This document shows, in pieces, positions 23,200 through 35,548 of a DNA stretch of 64,000 bases. This DNA comes from Quillaja saponaria (taxonomy: Eukaryota; Streptophyta; Magnoliopsida; Fabales; Quillajaceae): NCBI GenBank assembly GCA_029379385.1, contig CM055613.1:24401652-24465651 (forward strand), written 5' to 3'. Position numbers and translations under genes: made by a program. Every line of letters begins with the position of its first letter. The stretch's first letter is position 1. The notes beneath the pieces were generated by a model that ran no database searches, was not told the origin of the DNA, and was given only the letters and a program-made list of their open reading frames with translations.

Positions 23200-26100
23200 T
23201 TATACTTCCTTGTATACCACATTACGTGTTTCATTAGAGTCATCATGCTCCAACATAATTTTAAGTCCATCTGGCGATGTAACCCTTGAAATTGCTATGT
23301 ACAACTGTCCGTGGCAGAAAACTGGTTCTTTTAGATAAATGCCAACATGGTTCAATGTTTGACCTTGACTTTGTTTATTTTCATCGCATATGATACTTTC
23401 ACTAGAAATTGTCTTCTTTTTAATATGAATGGCCATTTAGATTCAAATGTGGAGAGAATAATCCTAGGTATCAATGCTGTTTTTCCTATTTTTGACCCTG
23501 TAATAATCATTCATTCAATGAGAAATCGACCTATTTCCTTTATGAGGGTTCAAATTTTGCAGCAACATGATTGGCACCCCTTTTTTAGATGCTGTTCATG
23601 ATCAGGAATGCCTGAGAACTTAAAGTGTGTTCAAAAATTCTATTCGATAAAGTACATCTTGATCTCTGATGTTGTCTGATGACTTTGAAATTGTATCTGA
23701 GCTAAGAAATATCTCCATCTCCTCTGGTAACATATCCATCATGTAACTGTTTATAGAATCAACAATTGCATTTTTAGGTGCTAAAATTGCTCTATCTTTT
23801 AGGTAGTTGACATTGTTTCTTTTCACCAAGAAATTAGGATGTGTAGCTTCCACTAATGATTTAATGGGATTTTCCTTGTGAGGCAACACGTATTGTTCAG
23901 GTATTTGTACCCAAGTTCCTTATGCATCATCTTCATTTGATCTTGAGAATTCTTCTCCATCACCAATTCTTAAAGTACACTCTGCAAATTCTTTGTTGCT
24001 CTGATAATTAGGATTTGAATTATCTGAATTTGTAATCCTCATTTTTTTTAAGTAAGAAAAACTGGCAATGCTCTCACAAATAGGACCTGTTTACTGAAGT
24101 TGATACAATATCTTGCCTCCTTCCTTTTGGAACAACTGGCAAGATTTGTCTAAAATCTCCACCCAATAATACAATTTTTCTGCCAAAAGATTTTTCATTG
24201 TTTTCGTCATCCACCACTTTCATAATATCCTTCAAAGACTTGTCAACTACTTCAAAACAATATTTGTGATCCATAGGTGCTTCATCCCAAATAATCAAAT
24301 CTGTTTCTTGTATTAGTTTAGCCAATTAACTTCCTTGCGTCAAACTACATGTGCTATTTTCAAATAGCTCAATTGGTATTTCAAATCGACTATGTGCAGT
24401 TCTCCCTCCTAACAGTAATAAAGATGCTATGCCTATATTGATGTTAAAAAAATATGTAAGTGAGTTATATTGAAGCAATTCATTTTGTATAAGTGTGAAT
24501 GTAAAAAGGTTTATAATGAAGTTCTAAATTTGACATGAGAAATCTGAAATATGTGTAAATAAATTAAGCATATGAAAGGAAGCATTTTTTTTTTTTTAAA
24601 TTGTATCTGATGATGCAACAGCCAATACAATTCTTCCTTCTGACTTGAGTCTTGTAATTATTCTTTTGTATATAAAAGTTTTTCCTGTTCTTCCATGTCC
24701 ATATAAGAAAAAAAAATCCACCTTTTATTTTTTATTTTTTTATCATGAACAGAGTTCATAATATTATCATAAACACTGAGTTGTTCTTCATTTAGCTTAG
24801 GATGCAAAGCAGCATGTTCTTCTTGCAATTGCTATAAATTATAACTTGTTTCTTCCCTCATCAACCTGTTATTAAATTGATCCATCATTTGTAAATCTGG
24901 AAAAGGCAAGTCTTTGAAGTCTGATAAACTTCTAACCATTCTTGATTAGCAGCTTTTGTATTTCTGCAAGTATGCAATTATAAATCTGCTGTTCACTCAT
25001 CTCTAAATTATCATCCTGAAAAATTTTCCTTTGCATATAAAGGATGTTTTCCGAAAGATATTCAACATTTGCTTCAAATAGTTTTAATTAGATCTGTTAC
25101 TTCACAAAACATTAGCATAGTAACGAACAAATCTCTAATTTGAGAACCAGTAGCCCAGTAAGATGCTTTCCCAATGGCATTATGCCATTCTTTATCATCT
25201 GTAGGTAAGCCACGTGCTTCACATGTTACTTTGAAATTAGAATACACCACATCATCAACTGTTCTAATATCTTCATAAGATGTAGGTCCTCGAACTACAT
25301 TTAGGAGTGTTCAAAGATAATATCTTTCATTGGCAGTTGCATGAGTATATGGCAATCTTCCAATGGTTTTCCCTTGTCGCCTTTCTCTCTATATCTTAAG
25401 TTGTAGAAACCAAACATATTTTGTAAGATATTCTGTATAAGTTAATTTCCTTGCCTCTGCAGAATCTTTGTTCATTTCAAACCATTATGTAAACATTGTT
25501 TTCTCTATTGCTGGTCTCCTTAATGCATTATTTAAGCATGCATTTGAAGGAAATGCGACAACATTTTCTATAATGTATGTCAAACTGGAAGATTCTCCAC
25601 ACTGCCTCACAGGGTGCAATGAATCTACAATCTAGGTATGTTTGAATTTCATCCACCTAATATATTAATATGAAGATTTAATCAAATCTTTCATGTAGGA
25701 ATATTTCTATATAAATAGGCATAGGAGAATAAGTTAATGCATAAAAGAGGCAGAATAAAAAACCTGAATTTCTAGATCATCTGGTTGCTGTAGTATTGTG
25801 TGGTGATTCTTTGATAACAACTGTAGCTCTATCTGGACCTTTGTGAATGTATTTAAAAAGGTATTTGATAGCTCTTGTTTTGTTACACAGCTCCATGTTT
25901 ATATGACTTTAATATTTGACTAGAATATTCCTGTTGAATGGAACTACAAACCTATTATCAACTTTAATTGTACCCTTTTCGATTTCTCTTCCGTTGTTCC
26001 TCCTCCTATAGTTAGGGAATCCCTCTTCATCAATTGTGGTCTTCGAATTGTATGCCTTTGGAAATTTCTTCATACATGCATATAGATTTTTTATTTAGTT

Positions 26101-27654
26101 CTCCACATGCTCCATGAATCATAAATTGTTTCACAGCAGCATGTCTTTCGGGATCAATTTCTTCATTTGGTATTTCAGCACTAATAACTTTGTCGACTTT
26201 TTCAGATGTGCTTATTTTGCTTTCTTGAGCAAGCCATACCAAAATATGAGCATGTGGAAGTCCTCTTTTTTGAAACTATATTGTGTAGATAATTTCAAGT
26301 TAAAAATATATTAATTAATTTCATAAACTTGCAAATAATAATGTTATAAATATTTGGTTGCAAAGTTTGATTTTATTTGTAATACCTTAAACGACTTTCT
26401 CGAAAAAATCACCTTTGGCAATATCTTTCATGAGATGGTCAAGTTTTATTTTAAAGACTCTGCATTCAACTTCTGGTCTGTCATGTGGCTGTTGTCCTGG
26501 AATGAATTTTAAGAATTCATCTATTTCGGGCCACTTACTGTTTTCAGTGAATGTAATAAATAGATCTGGATTTCCATGAAACCTGCAGATTGCTATAGCA
26601 TCTTGATAATTCTAAACCATATAGCGTGGTCCACCAGTAAAGGATGAAGGTAATCTAACTTTTTTGCCAATTGCATCACAAATATTTTTTAAGATATATA
26701 TTCCCAATTGTTTTTGATTATTGCGGAACCATCTCAGTCTTTCTGCTTCAATAGCAAAATAAGCATCAACCACAAATTGTTGCAGTTGATAGGAATAATA
26801 TTCTCTCATTGTAACTTTGTCTATTTTTGTCTTCTTAGTTCCTGAGTTCGTTGCATAATGTATGTTAGGATGATATCTGTCTTCGCCATATGGAAACAAC
26901 AACGAGTATTGCATAGCCATGAATGATGGATGTAAATCAAATAATCTTTCTAGCATTGAAGATTTATGTTGAACAATTATATTTCTCTTACAATTGGATT
27001 CAGTCATATCTCCAACAATCAAAACTGCTATTTCTGTTGCACTTGGCTGATTATATTGTTTGCTTTGTCCGGACTTGCTGCCCAACAATTTAACTTTGAT
27101 AGGAATAAAATCTGCTTCTTGGAATCAGTTTCTAGCCATTCTGAACACTTTAGCAATTGCATTTATTTCATCAAACATCTTTACTAATCCTTCCACAATT
27201 TTTCTTTTCATCTCATTATTCTTTTCTGCATCAGGAAATATTCATCCTATTTGAAACCTCGTTGTCTGTGTCAATAATTTACAACTTCAAATAGTAATAA
27301 AGAATCAATTTTATGGTAGTTGTTGCCATGAATCCTGAAAACATAAAGTCCATTGGAATGATTGATTAGTATGTCTATCTTTCCACCCATCGAAGTAAAT
27401 TGGAACATTGAGTTATACAGACGTATATTGTCTCTAAAATGTTTGGATCTTCTCCCTTCATTATAGCTTAGTAGTTCAGATAGAAACTGAGGAGGGTCCT
27501 TTAGAATTGGCAATTTAATCTTCCTATCCTTGCAGCATAAATTAAAATTTGGCTTCGTAGTATTTATATCTTTCCTTGTTCTTTCTTCGTACCACATAAG
27601 AGCTCCACATTTAGTGCACTTACAACTTGGTCTGCCAAAATTGAAGGTCTGCAA
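23200..27654 (-). pseudogene. Helitron Rep/PIF1-like helicase (RepHel), broken
   Basis: This is the rolling-circle transposase of the Helitron. Pieces in order on the minus strand are: an N-terminal zinc-finger-like block with CKCTKCGALMWY and CCKDRK (27654-27271); the Helitron-like N domain (SLLFPYGEDRYHPNIHY, 27088-26612); the catalytic HUH motif inside GLPHAHILVWLAQ at about 26235-26262; a degenerate Walker A, GHGRTGKTF, near 24690; Walker B in LIIWDEAPM and motif [14 protein letters not shown] (24325-24074); and the C-terminal helicase motif QGQTLNHVGIYL with QLYIAISRVTS (23436-23200). These lie in different frames separated by stops, so no full protein is made. The HUH histidines survive. 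Confidence 0.88.
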
Positions 27655-28430
27655 ATCTGATGTTAATTTTTCTTTTTAATAAAACAAAAACAATATGGGT
27701 AAAAAAGGAAAGTCAGTGTAAGATGAAATTTGATAAATGTAATTTTAATTAAATATAGATAATACCATGAATATGTTCTGCTTCTCTATTTGGCACATTA
27801 GCTACAGAATCACCTGGTACTGCATTCAAACTTTTTGATTAATTTATTTTTATCAGGTTGGTTATATTTATTTTTTTCAATGTACATAGTTTACCTTTAC
27901 GTTTTCTATTTCTTTTTGGAATGGCTGCATTTCTCTTTGATGTTTTAGGATTTATAAACAAAAATACAGATTTGTTATTTTATGGATCTTAATGCAGGCA
28001 AGAGAATTCATATGTAATGTACATACTACTTAAATTATTGCTAACCAAGTGCGGGCCGGTTTCTGTGGTTGATAAGGATGTACTTTGATTGCTTGCTACT
28101 CTTTTCGCATCCTTTTATTATTCATAAATGTTTTTCGTCTTATTTTTGCCAATTTTTGCATGAGGCAGTTGTTTCTGGCCCTCTTCCTTCAATTTCTGGT
28201 AATGATAAACTATGTCTTTTACGCTTTCTTTGATCATTGAGCACTTGTTTACGTCTTGCTCTTGTCATTATTGGAGGGAGATTTTCATATGAGATTCTCT
28301 TCTTTTACCAACATATGAATGTTGGTTAGAATTTACAGTTGGATTTTCTTTTTTATGAGTATTAGAATCCATGAAGAATACAAGTTGTTGCAATGGCAAC
28401 AGGGTATGAACTGAATAACAAAATGAAATA

Positions 28431-29150
28431 GTTGGAAAGCATGCAACAATCTTGCATTAATATTGTCTTGCTCTTGGTTAACAACTATTAGCAAGGAATT
28501 TAGTGCAATTATTATTGTTATTGTAATTTTTATAACTGTTTTTCTTTCAAATTATTTAGAGAATTGTAAATATAGAGTATAAAGTTTTTATTATTATTAT
28601 TATTTCTTTCTTGCTACATTCACAAAAATTTACAACTTTAAATTGCATTGAAGGCTTCAAAACTGTTACAATTTTTTTGTGTTGTTTTCATAGTAAAAAA
28701 GTGTAAAGCTTTTGTTGACTTTCTATTAAGCTTAATTTCAATGTATTTAGTGTAACAAAGTCAAATAATTGGAAAGCATGCAACAATCTTACATTAATAT
28801 TGGCTTGCTCTTGGTTGACAACAATTAGCAATGAATTTAGTGTAGTTATTATTGTTATTGTGGTTTTTATAACTGCTTTTATCAAATTATTTGGAGAGTT
28901 GGAAATATGAGAGTATAGGGTTTTCTTTCTCCTTACAAAATTCTCAAAATTCAGAACTATAGATTATATTGAAGGAGAGTTGTAAATATCAGAGTATAGA
29001 GTTTTCTTTTTCCTTACAACATTCTCAAAATTCAGAACTATAGATTCCATTAAAGGATTCAAAACAGTTACAATTTTTTCAGTTTTGTTTTCTTAGTGAA
29101 AGATATAAAGTTTTTGTTGTCTCTATTAAGCTTAATTTCAATGTATGTAC
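28431..29150. repeat. Direct repeats of about 340 bp inside the Helitron
   Basis: The block starting ggaaagcatgcaac at about 28432 recurs at 28771, and a third partial copy lies at about 31401-31486. The second copy holds a further internal duplication of about 75 bp (28903-28970 and 28974-29045, around the phrase ctcaaaattcagaactatag). The repeats lie between the helicase and RPA relics. Confidence 0.75.
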
Positions 29151-29346
29151 TAATACGCTTGGTTTGTAGCTTTAAAATTAAAAGCTGTTACCTTTATTCT
29201 GAAACATATTGTTTATCAAGTATTTGGGCAAATGCAATAGGCATAGAATCTCTAGTTGTTTCCTGTATATTACAAATAATACACCAAGAATGACTTAATA
29301 ATATATTCTAGTTGGAGATAACGATTATTTGTAAGAATGAAATACT

Positions 29347-31008
29347 TCATACCTCAGGAAATTTTAGAGATATATCGGAGGCCGACACTTTGAAAAAACG
29401 TTCAGCCTCAGCATTGAATAGTATGAAGCTAGCAATATAGCCTTCATCCTTAACTTCCAATTCAACTCGATGCCTAAGCAACATTATACAAGTGCTTAAT
29501 ATTATCCAAAAAACAACATGAGAAATAGTCATAAGTCTAAACAAACTTGACGGCTGTCATTGATGGTTCTTTGCCTCAACTAAAATAAAATTGTCCCTTA
29601 TCCGTCCTCGAGATCATCTTCCCACAATCAACACATGCTAGATATCTCCATCCTCTTTCAAATGAAATATCTTCACTTTTCCAATCACAAAAAATGTTGT
29701 TTCTACAACATTGTTCATGTATACATAATCCAAAACTTGTTGGATAGTGCGCTTTCTTTCAATCCAAGAATCATAAGTTAAGTCTCAATTTGATGCATCA
29801 AATAACTCAACACCCTGTCTTCCATTTTTTGTCTTGTTCCATACAAAGGTGAAATAGAAAGGAAAACTGTCCATACTTTTTTTATGTTTTTTTTAAAATG
29901 AGGTGAAAGAAGCAAGCAATATATTAGTCCAAGTGCAAAAATTTGATCAAGTATTATTTTGTAGGAGCATTAAGCTTTTCTATCATTATTTTAAAGTAAA
30001 ATTGTAGAAGGGATATAAAGAGCATACTCTACTCCAAAATGTTGGGTCTCTGCTATGGTAAGATCTTTGAAAATCTTGCAAAAGATGAGGTTATGGACAT
30101 TGCACCTAAGAAAACCAAGTATTTTAGAAAAGTCAAAAAGCTAAATTGATCCACATGGTCTAAAAGAAAATTTATATTTTAAATAGTAGGATTATACCAT
30201 TCCAATTCTTGACAATGGTAAATGTAATCACCAAAATAAGAGCCTTAACTAAATCAGAATTAGTAATTGCATCAACAATCACTAAACATATGTAATTGTT
30301 GGTTATTGCAATTCTCAAGTGTGACAATTTTTCTTTTAATTTTTGATGAACTTCCACATTCTCACAGTTAGATGATCAACGAAGCCTCTAACATCTACAA
30401 GTTTGAGAAAGTATGTCATTTTGCAAGAATTAGAAATTTTTCTAACCGTTAACATATTAAAAGTTAACAAAAATAATAATAACGCAAGCACTTGTAAAAT
30501 TAGTTAATTGGTCACATTTTCTAGATATTTTTTCAAACTTCACAAATTTAAACTTATACAGTGTGATTGAGTTGTCTTCATATGGAATAGGCTTTACAGA
30601 TGTATATAGAGAGAATTCTATGTGCTTGTCAACTAGGACATGTTTGAAATTTGGACGTGCGTTCTTGATATTGAAATTTCCAAATAAATAAATAGAATCT
30701 TCACATATGATTGCAACAATATGGTCCTCCTGTATAAATGTATTGTTAGAATTACTTAAGTCACTTGACACCAGTAAATAAGCATATTGTTAATAAAATG
30801 AATTTTTTAAAATCTATTAGAATAACATTGGAATGAATAATACTTTTATGTCCAATAGTACCATGTCTAAGCTGATTAATCCCTGATTAGCATTTGTATT
30901 GTAGAAATCCCATAGGCGTGTGACCCTTGTCTTGAATGTCACAACCAAGTTGCCGAATAAGTTTAGGCTGTGCAGAAATAGTGTGTACGAAATTACAAAT
31001 TCAAACAA
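29347..31008 (-). pseudogene. RPA70-like single-strand DNA-binding protein of the Helitron, broken
   Basis: Plant Helitrons often carry replication protein A-like genes thought to protect single-stranded intermediates. The first OB-fold (DUF223-type) is seen at 31008-30817 (VTFKTRVTRLWDFYN, LISLDMVLLD) and 30771-30457 (HIVAIICEDSIYLFGNF). The C-terminal OB-fold has the zinc-type motif YLACVDCGKMISRTDKGQFY near 29660-29590 and VELEVKDEGYIASFILFN at 29544-29347. The pieces are separated by stops and gaps, so it is a relic. It lies upstream of the helicase relic on the same strand. Confidence 0.8.
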
Positions 31009-31826
31009 AACCGTTCAAGTGTAAAAAAATGAGATAATGTGAAGAGGCAGTGGTGGATTTGTATTTGTACTAGATAACTAATGTTTAAAATATTATGGTG
31101 GGGGAGAAGAATTGGAGAATGTGTAGACATTTTAATTATGCTAATTGATGTGTAAATTTAATGAGTGCGTTATTTTTTAATTATTTTTTGAGTAATTGAT
31201 GCTTTAAAATAATAGGGTAGAGATGAAAAAAGAGAAAGAATTCAGTTTTTCATGTATATTATTAATGAAAGGTAGGTGAGAAGAAAAGGTGAAGAGAGGG
31301 TTTGTATTAGTAACTAATTTTTAATGGGCGTGGAGATAATTGTTCTTTTAAAATATTAGGGTAGGGGATAAGAATTATGGAATGAGTGACATGTTTTAAT
31401 ATTGCATTAATATTGGCTTGCTCTTTGTTAACAACAATTAGCAATGAATTTAATACAATTATTATTGTTATTGTGATTTTATAAGTGAATTTTTTAAATT
31501 ATTTGGAGAGCTGTAAAAATATAAATGTTTTAATTGTGTTAATTAATGTGAAAATTAAATGAATGAGTTAATTTTTTAATTATTTTTTGAATAATTGATG
31601 CTTTAAAAAAAATTACAAAAGAATTAAACTTTAATTATTTTTTTGGAAAGAAAATGGAGAAGAATAAGAAAAAAATTCAGCTAAAAATAATTAATGTTTT
31701 GAAATATTATGGTGTAGAGAAGAAAATAAAAATTTGTAAGGAATTAATTTCAAAAGGTGACGTGGGAAGTTTTTTTTTTTTTTTTTTCAAAAGGGATATA
31801 ATATTAGAATTTTATGTATTATTAGA

Positions 31827-33453
31827 TTTCTTTAATTTATAAATATCAATTTTATTATACTTATATTGTGTAAAAAGAAAAGAATAAACTCCAACTCTTT
31901 CAATTGAGTCCCTGTAAAGGCACCGTTTCGACAGAGTACGACGCTGCCTTTTGGCTTATTTCCTCTACCTCCAGTAAGAGCCTTATCCTACTTTCTTTAG
32001 GGTATTTAGCTACGCCTTGACGAGCTGAGCCGAGCTCACTGTGACGGTGATATATTTTTCACTTATCAAATGGTTTCCTCATTTTCTTCCCTTTCAATTA
32101 GGGATTTCTTCGACTGAATTCTCATCTGATTTCCTTCATCACTACCTCCGTCTCCGAGAGATTAATCACCGACCAAAGCTAGGGAATCGTCGTTGTTGTA
32201 GGACACCCAACAGTGCCAAGTAAGCCATAGTTCGAAAGCTCAAGCTGTGGTTCGTGGTTTTTCTCGGTTCAACACTTCAACTGCAAGCTCTGGTTTCATC
32301 TGAAAAACCCTTTTCAGCCTCCTTCAATTCCGGTGGATTTCTTCAGACTTCTGAAACTAATATTAGCTTGTCCTGCAGCTCTGGTTAGTAAATGTTATTC
32401 TGAGTTTCTGACTGGATATGTCCTGTTTTCATTTTTTGCTCTTTACCTTGTAAAGTTGCCAATTTTGGCTTCTTTTGTTTTTCATGTTTTGTTTGTGGGT
32501 CAAGTGCATACTTAGCATATTTAACATATTTTCTTATGGTTCAAGTGCAGATATTGGGTCAAAACTTGGTAAGTTGTAAAAGAGAAATTAGATTTTTGCC
32601 ATCTAAAAGGTTGAGCATAAATGGTTATGATAAATACGCTTTTGATTTGTTGAGGATAAAATGCTTCTATCTTCTGTGTTGATATAGTTGTTGTAGACTC
32701 CTTTAGACTCATTTACCTACAATAAGGTAATTGTTGTGCTCTAAAAGAATCTGTTAGAAATGAAATTGATTTGGCTTGTAATTGTAAAGACTTAGGAACG
32801 AGAAGAGACTGGTATTCCTGTTGTACTTGTATATTTTTCTTGCACATCTGATATTATGGCAGAGGACATGTTGGCATAACAAGAAATAACCTTTATGCAG
32901 TCATTGGTTGTGTTCTGCAACATGCATGCATGTAAAAATGCTTATATATATAATAAAATTTAAAATTATTTAATTTAACATATCCTGGACGTATCCTATT
33001 TAGTTTTTTAAACGGGAGTGAAGTAATGAATTTGAGAGATCAATTATCTGTGTTGGGATCACGTTCCATTTCACATTATATGCTTTTCTTTGTTTTGGGT
33101 TTCGGCATAAGACTTGCACTCAATGAATTATTTCAAACTTTCTTGTGGAAGCATTGAAATTTCAATTATTTGCTTTCTTAGGAAGATTGAATCATGCTTA
33201 GTTGGAGGATGGAACTGAAAGGAAAAAAACTATACTGTAAACATTTTTGAGAATCTTCAGAATAGCATATGATACTTTCTTGTACCAACTTTCACTTTGT
33301 CTTGAGTAATGTTGTAAATTGATTCTTCCATATTTATTCTAATGATGCAATTCTGTAATGGAAACTTCTTTTTAATGAATTGCTCCTGGCTCTTTAGATA
33401 ACTGGCCAACCAGCATTTGGCTTTGTGGCATTCTTCGTCCAGACAAATTTGTG
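31827..33453 (+). promoter_or_regulatory. Promoter and spliced 5' leader of the YqaJ-type nuclease gene
   Basis: Gene-like base composition returns at about 31900. A leader intron is plausible, with a donor near 32382 (ctctg then gttagt) and an acceptor ending tctttag at about 33399. No conserved coding sequence is seen upstream of the ATG at 33454. The Helitron end lies within about 100 bases of the likely promoter, so the element may contribute upstream sequence. Confidence 0.4.
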
Positions 33454-34407
33454 ATGAATGAAATGGCTATCTCTGCAACAAGTAATGTATGCAGCATCAG
33501 ATTATGTGGCATTCACCTTAAGGTGTTCAACTTGCCATGTACAAGGAAAAATTGTGGAAATCAAATTTTAAAAAACTTTTCCACGTGTACTTCAATCTCT
33601 CCAACTTCCCCTCTCATTAGTCGTTCACCCTCATCAGTTGTGTTGGCCTCTAATATTTCACCATATGATGCTCCGCAACGATCGGATGAATGGTTCGCCC
33701 TCCGTAAGGACAAGCTGACCACAAGCACCTTCAGTACTGCCTTGGGCTTTTGGAAAGGAAACCGTCGTTTTGAGCTTTGGCATGAGAAAGTATTCGAATC
33801 AGACATTCAAGTCATGGAATCTGCTAAAAATAATGCCATGCAATGGGGTGTGCTGAATGAAGCAGCTGCCATTGATCGATATAAAGGCATCACAGGTCGT
33901 GAGGTGAGCTCATTGGGGTTTGCAGTTCATTCAAAAGAGAGGTTTGATTGGCTTGGTGCCTCTCCTGATGGTCTTCTTGGTTGTTTCCCAGGAGGTGGCA
34001 TCCTAGAAGTCAAGTGTCCATACAACAAGGGGAAGCCTGAGATGGGCTTGCCATGGTCAGCCTTGCCTTTCTACTACATGCCACAGGTTCAAGGCCAAAT
34101 GGAGATTATGGATCTTGAATGGGTTGATTTATATTGCTGGACTTTAAATGGGAGCACACTATTCCGGGTTTGTAGAGAGCGTGGTTATTGGAACTTAATT
34201 CATGGAATTTTACGAGAATTTTGGTGGGAAAATGTGGTTCCAGCTAGGGAGGCTCTGTTACTGGGGGAGGAAGAGGCAGCTAAATCATATAAACCAACAT
34301 CTACACACAAACAGACAGGACTAGCAATAGTTAAGAGTATGAAGTTAGCCGGTGAAGCGAAGTTGTTGTGTAGAGAGATTGCTGGGCATGTTGAATTTTA
34401 CAGGTGA
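33454..34407 (+). CDS. YqaJ/lambda-exonuclease-fold nuclease, probably organellar
   Basis: This is a 317-residue protein of the PD-(D/E)XK superfamily, YqaJ-like branch (phage lambda exonuclease relatives). In plants it is annotated as restriction endonuclease type II-like and lacks a firm role. The ATG at 33454 is the first in the open frame. Visible features are an N-terminal region of about 68 residues rich in Ser, Thr and Arg/Lys and poor in acid, suggestive of a transit peptide; the domain start RSDEWFALRKDKLTTSTF (77-94); WGVLNEAAA (131-139); SPDG with D172; EVK with E185 and K187; and a Q-rich motif at 211-215. The catalytic D, E-x-K and Q positions are all present, so an active nuclease is expected. 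It has a single coding exon. The substrate and the organelle are unknown. Confidence 0.9.
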   Translation: MNEMAISATSNVCSIRLCGIHLKVFNLPCTRKNCGNQILKNFSTCTSISPTSPLISRSPSSVVLASNISPYDAPQRSDEWFALRKDKLTTSTFSTALGFWKGNRRFELWHEKVFESDIQVMESAKNNAMQWGVLNEAAAIDRYKGITGREVSSLGFAVHSKERFDWLGASPDGLLGCFPGGGILEVKCPYNKGKPEMGLPWSALPFYYMPQVQGQMEIMDLEWVDLYCWTLNGSTLFRVCRERGYWNLIHGILREFWWENVVPAREALLLGEEEAAKSYKPTSTHKQTGLAIVKSMKLAGEAKLLCREIAGHVEFYR

Positions 34408-35175
34408 CAGAAGGCTCCAAGTCAATAGGTTAAGTGTAATTCCTTTTCTTGATTGATGATAGTGGTTCCAATGTACCCGTTAAGCTTATTAAATTCCATT
34501 CTTTGATTATCAGGTCCATTAATGGATATACTTGTTACTTTATGAATCCCTTTCTCTTTGGGGAGAGGGAGAGTTAGCTGTTTATGCAGCTTGGGTTGAT
34601 TTCTTATATAAGGTGAAGGAGAAAAAGAATTTCTAGGATGTTTTCCTTGCCATTCTTTCCTCTTCCTTCTGAAATCAGGCAAGGTTAAGGCTTACTCTGC
34701 CTTGTAATCCCTCTCCCTAGATGACACTGGGAAAAAAAAAAAAAAAAAGACATATCTCAAAGTAGGTATTCACCTGTTGAATGTAAAAGTTGACATACAA
34801 CGATACTAAAAATGTAAGGTCTGGCCTAAAAAGCAAATCCAGTAAAAAGGGTGTTAGTTAAGGCAACAAAGAAAAAGTCAAGGAGGTAGAGAGGTGCATG
34901 GTTGTATTCTTTTGAAGCGAAAAAGCCATGTAAATTCCTTTTATTCAAATGGACGGATATGACCAATTTTAGAATCAAGTCATCTAAATTAGAAAATGTT
35001 GGTTGTAAAGCTGTTATACTAAATTTAGTCCATCCAAATGAAAGAAAATGATCCACGCCATACTAAGAAGTTAAAATAAGTAAATGACAAAAATTGTAGA
35101 GCCGTCTGACTAAAAGTAAAATTCTAAAAAGTTCTCTAAGAAACAAATTGCAAGTGCTAAGGAAAAGAAGTAGAT
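34408..35175. other. 3' flank of the nuclease gene and spacer
   Basis: No coding sequence is recognised. A poly-A run lies at about 34730-34749. Confidence 0.5.
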
Positions 35176-35352
35176 ATGGATTCTGGTGGCTTGTCATGGG
35201 CTGATCAATGGGATTACGACAACCCTGACCCTCCCCCACGGTCTGAAAAAGACAAGAAGAAGAACAAAAACGGATCGAACAAGAACAATTTGGGGAAGAC
35301 AGTATTGAGCTTCAAATGGATGAAAGATCTCCGTAAGAAAACTCAGAAATAA
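35176..35352 (+). CDS. Small plant protein, 58 residues, function unknown
   Basis: The frame starts at the ATG at 35176 (MDSGGLSWADQWDYDNPDP) and ends at TAA 35350-35352. The N-terminus is acidic with a run of prolines. The middle is very rich in Lys and Asn (KDKKKNKNG), and it ends FKWMKDLRKKTQK. There is no signal peptide or membrane segment. The SWADQWDY opening is, as far as I recall, shared by small uncharacterised plant proteins, and the coding-like composition in an AT-rich setting supports it being real. It lies 0.77 kb downstream of the nuclease gene on the same strand. Confidence 0.7.
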   Translation: MDSGGLSWADQWDYDNPDPPPRSEKDKKKNKNGSNKNNLGKTVLSFKWMKDLRKKTQK

Positions 35353-35548
35353 AATGATTATTGTGTTTAAGAAGCCTCCTCTTCAACTCTTCCACACGTT
35401 CCGGCCTCAACACAATAAAGATGATTATTGTGTTTTAGAAATAAAGATGATTATTGTGTTTATGAAGCATACCAATGCATTCAGTTATCTGGAATTGCTT
35501 TTAGCTTCCTCATATAATTTTATAAATATATATATATATATATATATT
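35353..35548. repeat. Three short direct repeats and an (AT)n run
   Basis: The phrase gatgattattgtgttt (first copy aaaatgattattgtgttt) occurs three times, at about 35354, 35419 and 35445, right after the stop of the small gene. An AT dinucleotide run follows at about 35527-35548. Confidence 0.75.

Larger units (their letters stand above)
22470..31826 (-). mobile_element. Decayed autonomous-type Helitron, about 9.4 kb
   Basis: The 3' end is well defined: CTAG at 22470-22473 with host T next on the minus strand, and a hairpin at 22486-22500 (arms GTCCA/TGGGC) 12 bases inside. The proposed 5' end is TCTAATAATAC at 31826, preceded by host A, giving the A-T target expected for Helitrons. That end rests on the TC start and position only. 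Inside, on the minus strand, lie an RPA-like gene relic (29.3-31.0 kb) and a Rep/helicase relic (23.2-27.7 kb), the gene content of plant Helitrons. About 28430-29150 holds internal direct repeats. All frames are broken. Confidence 0.8.
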
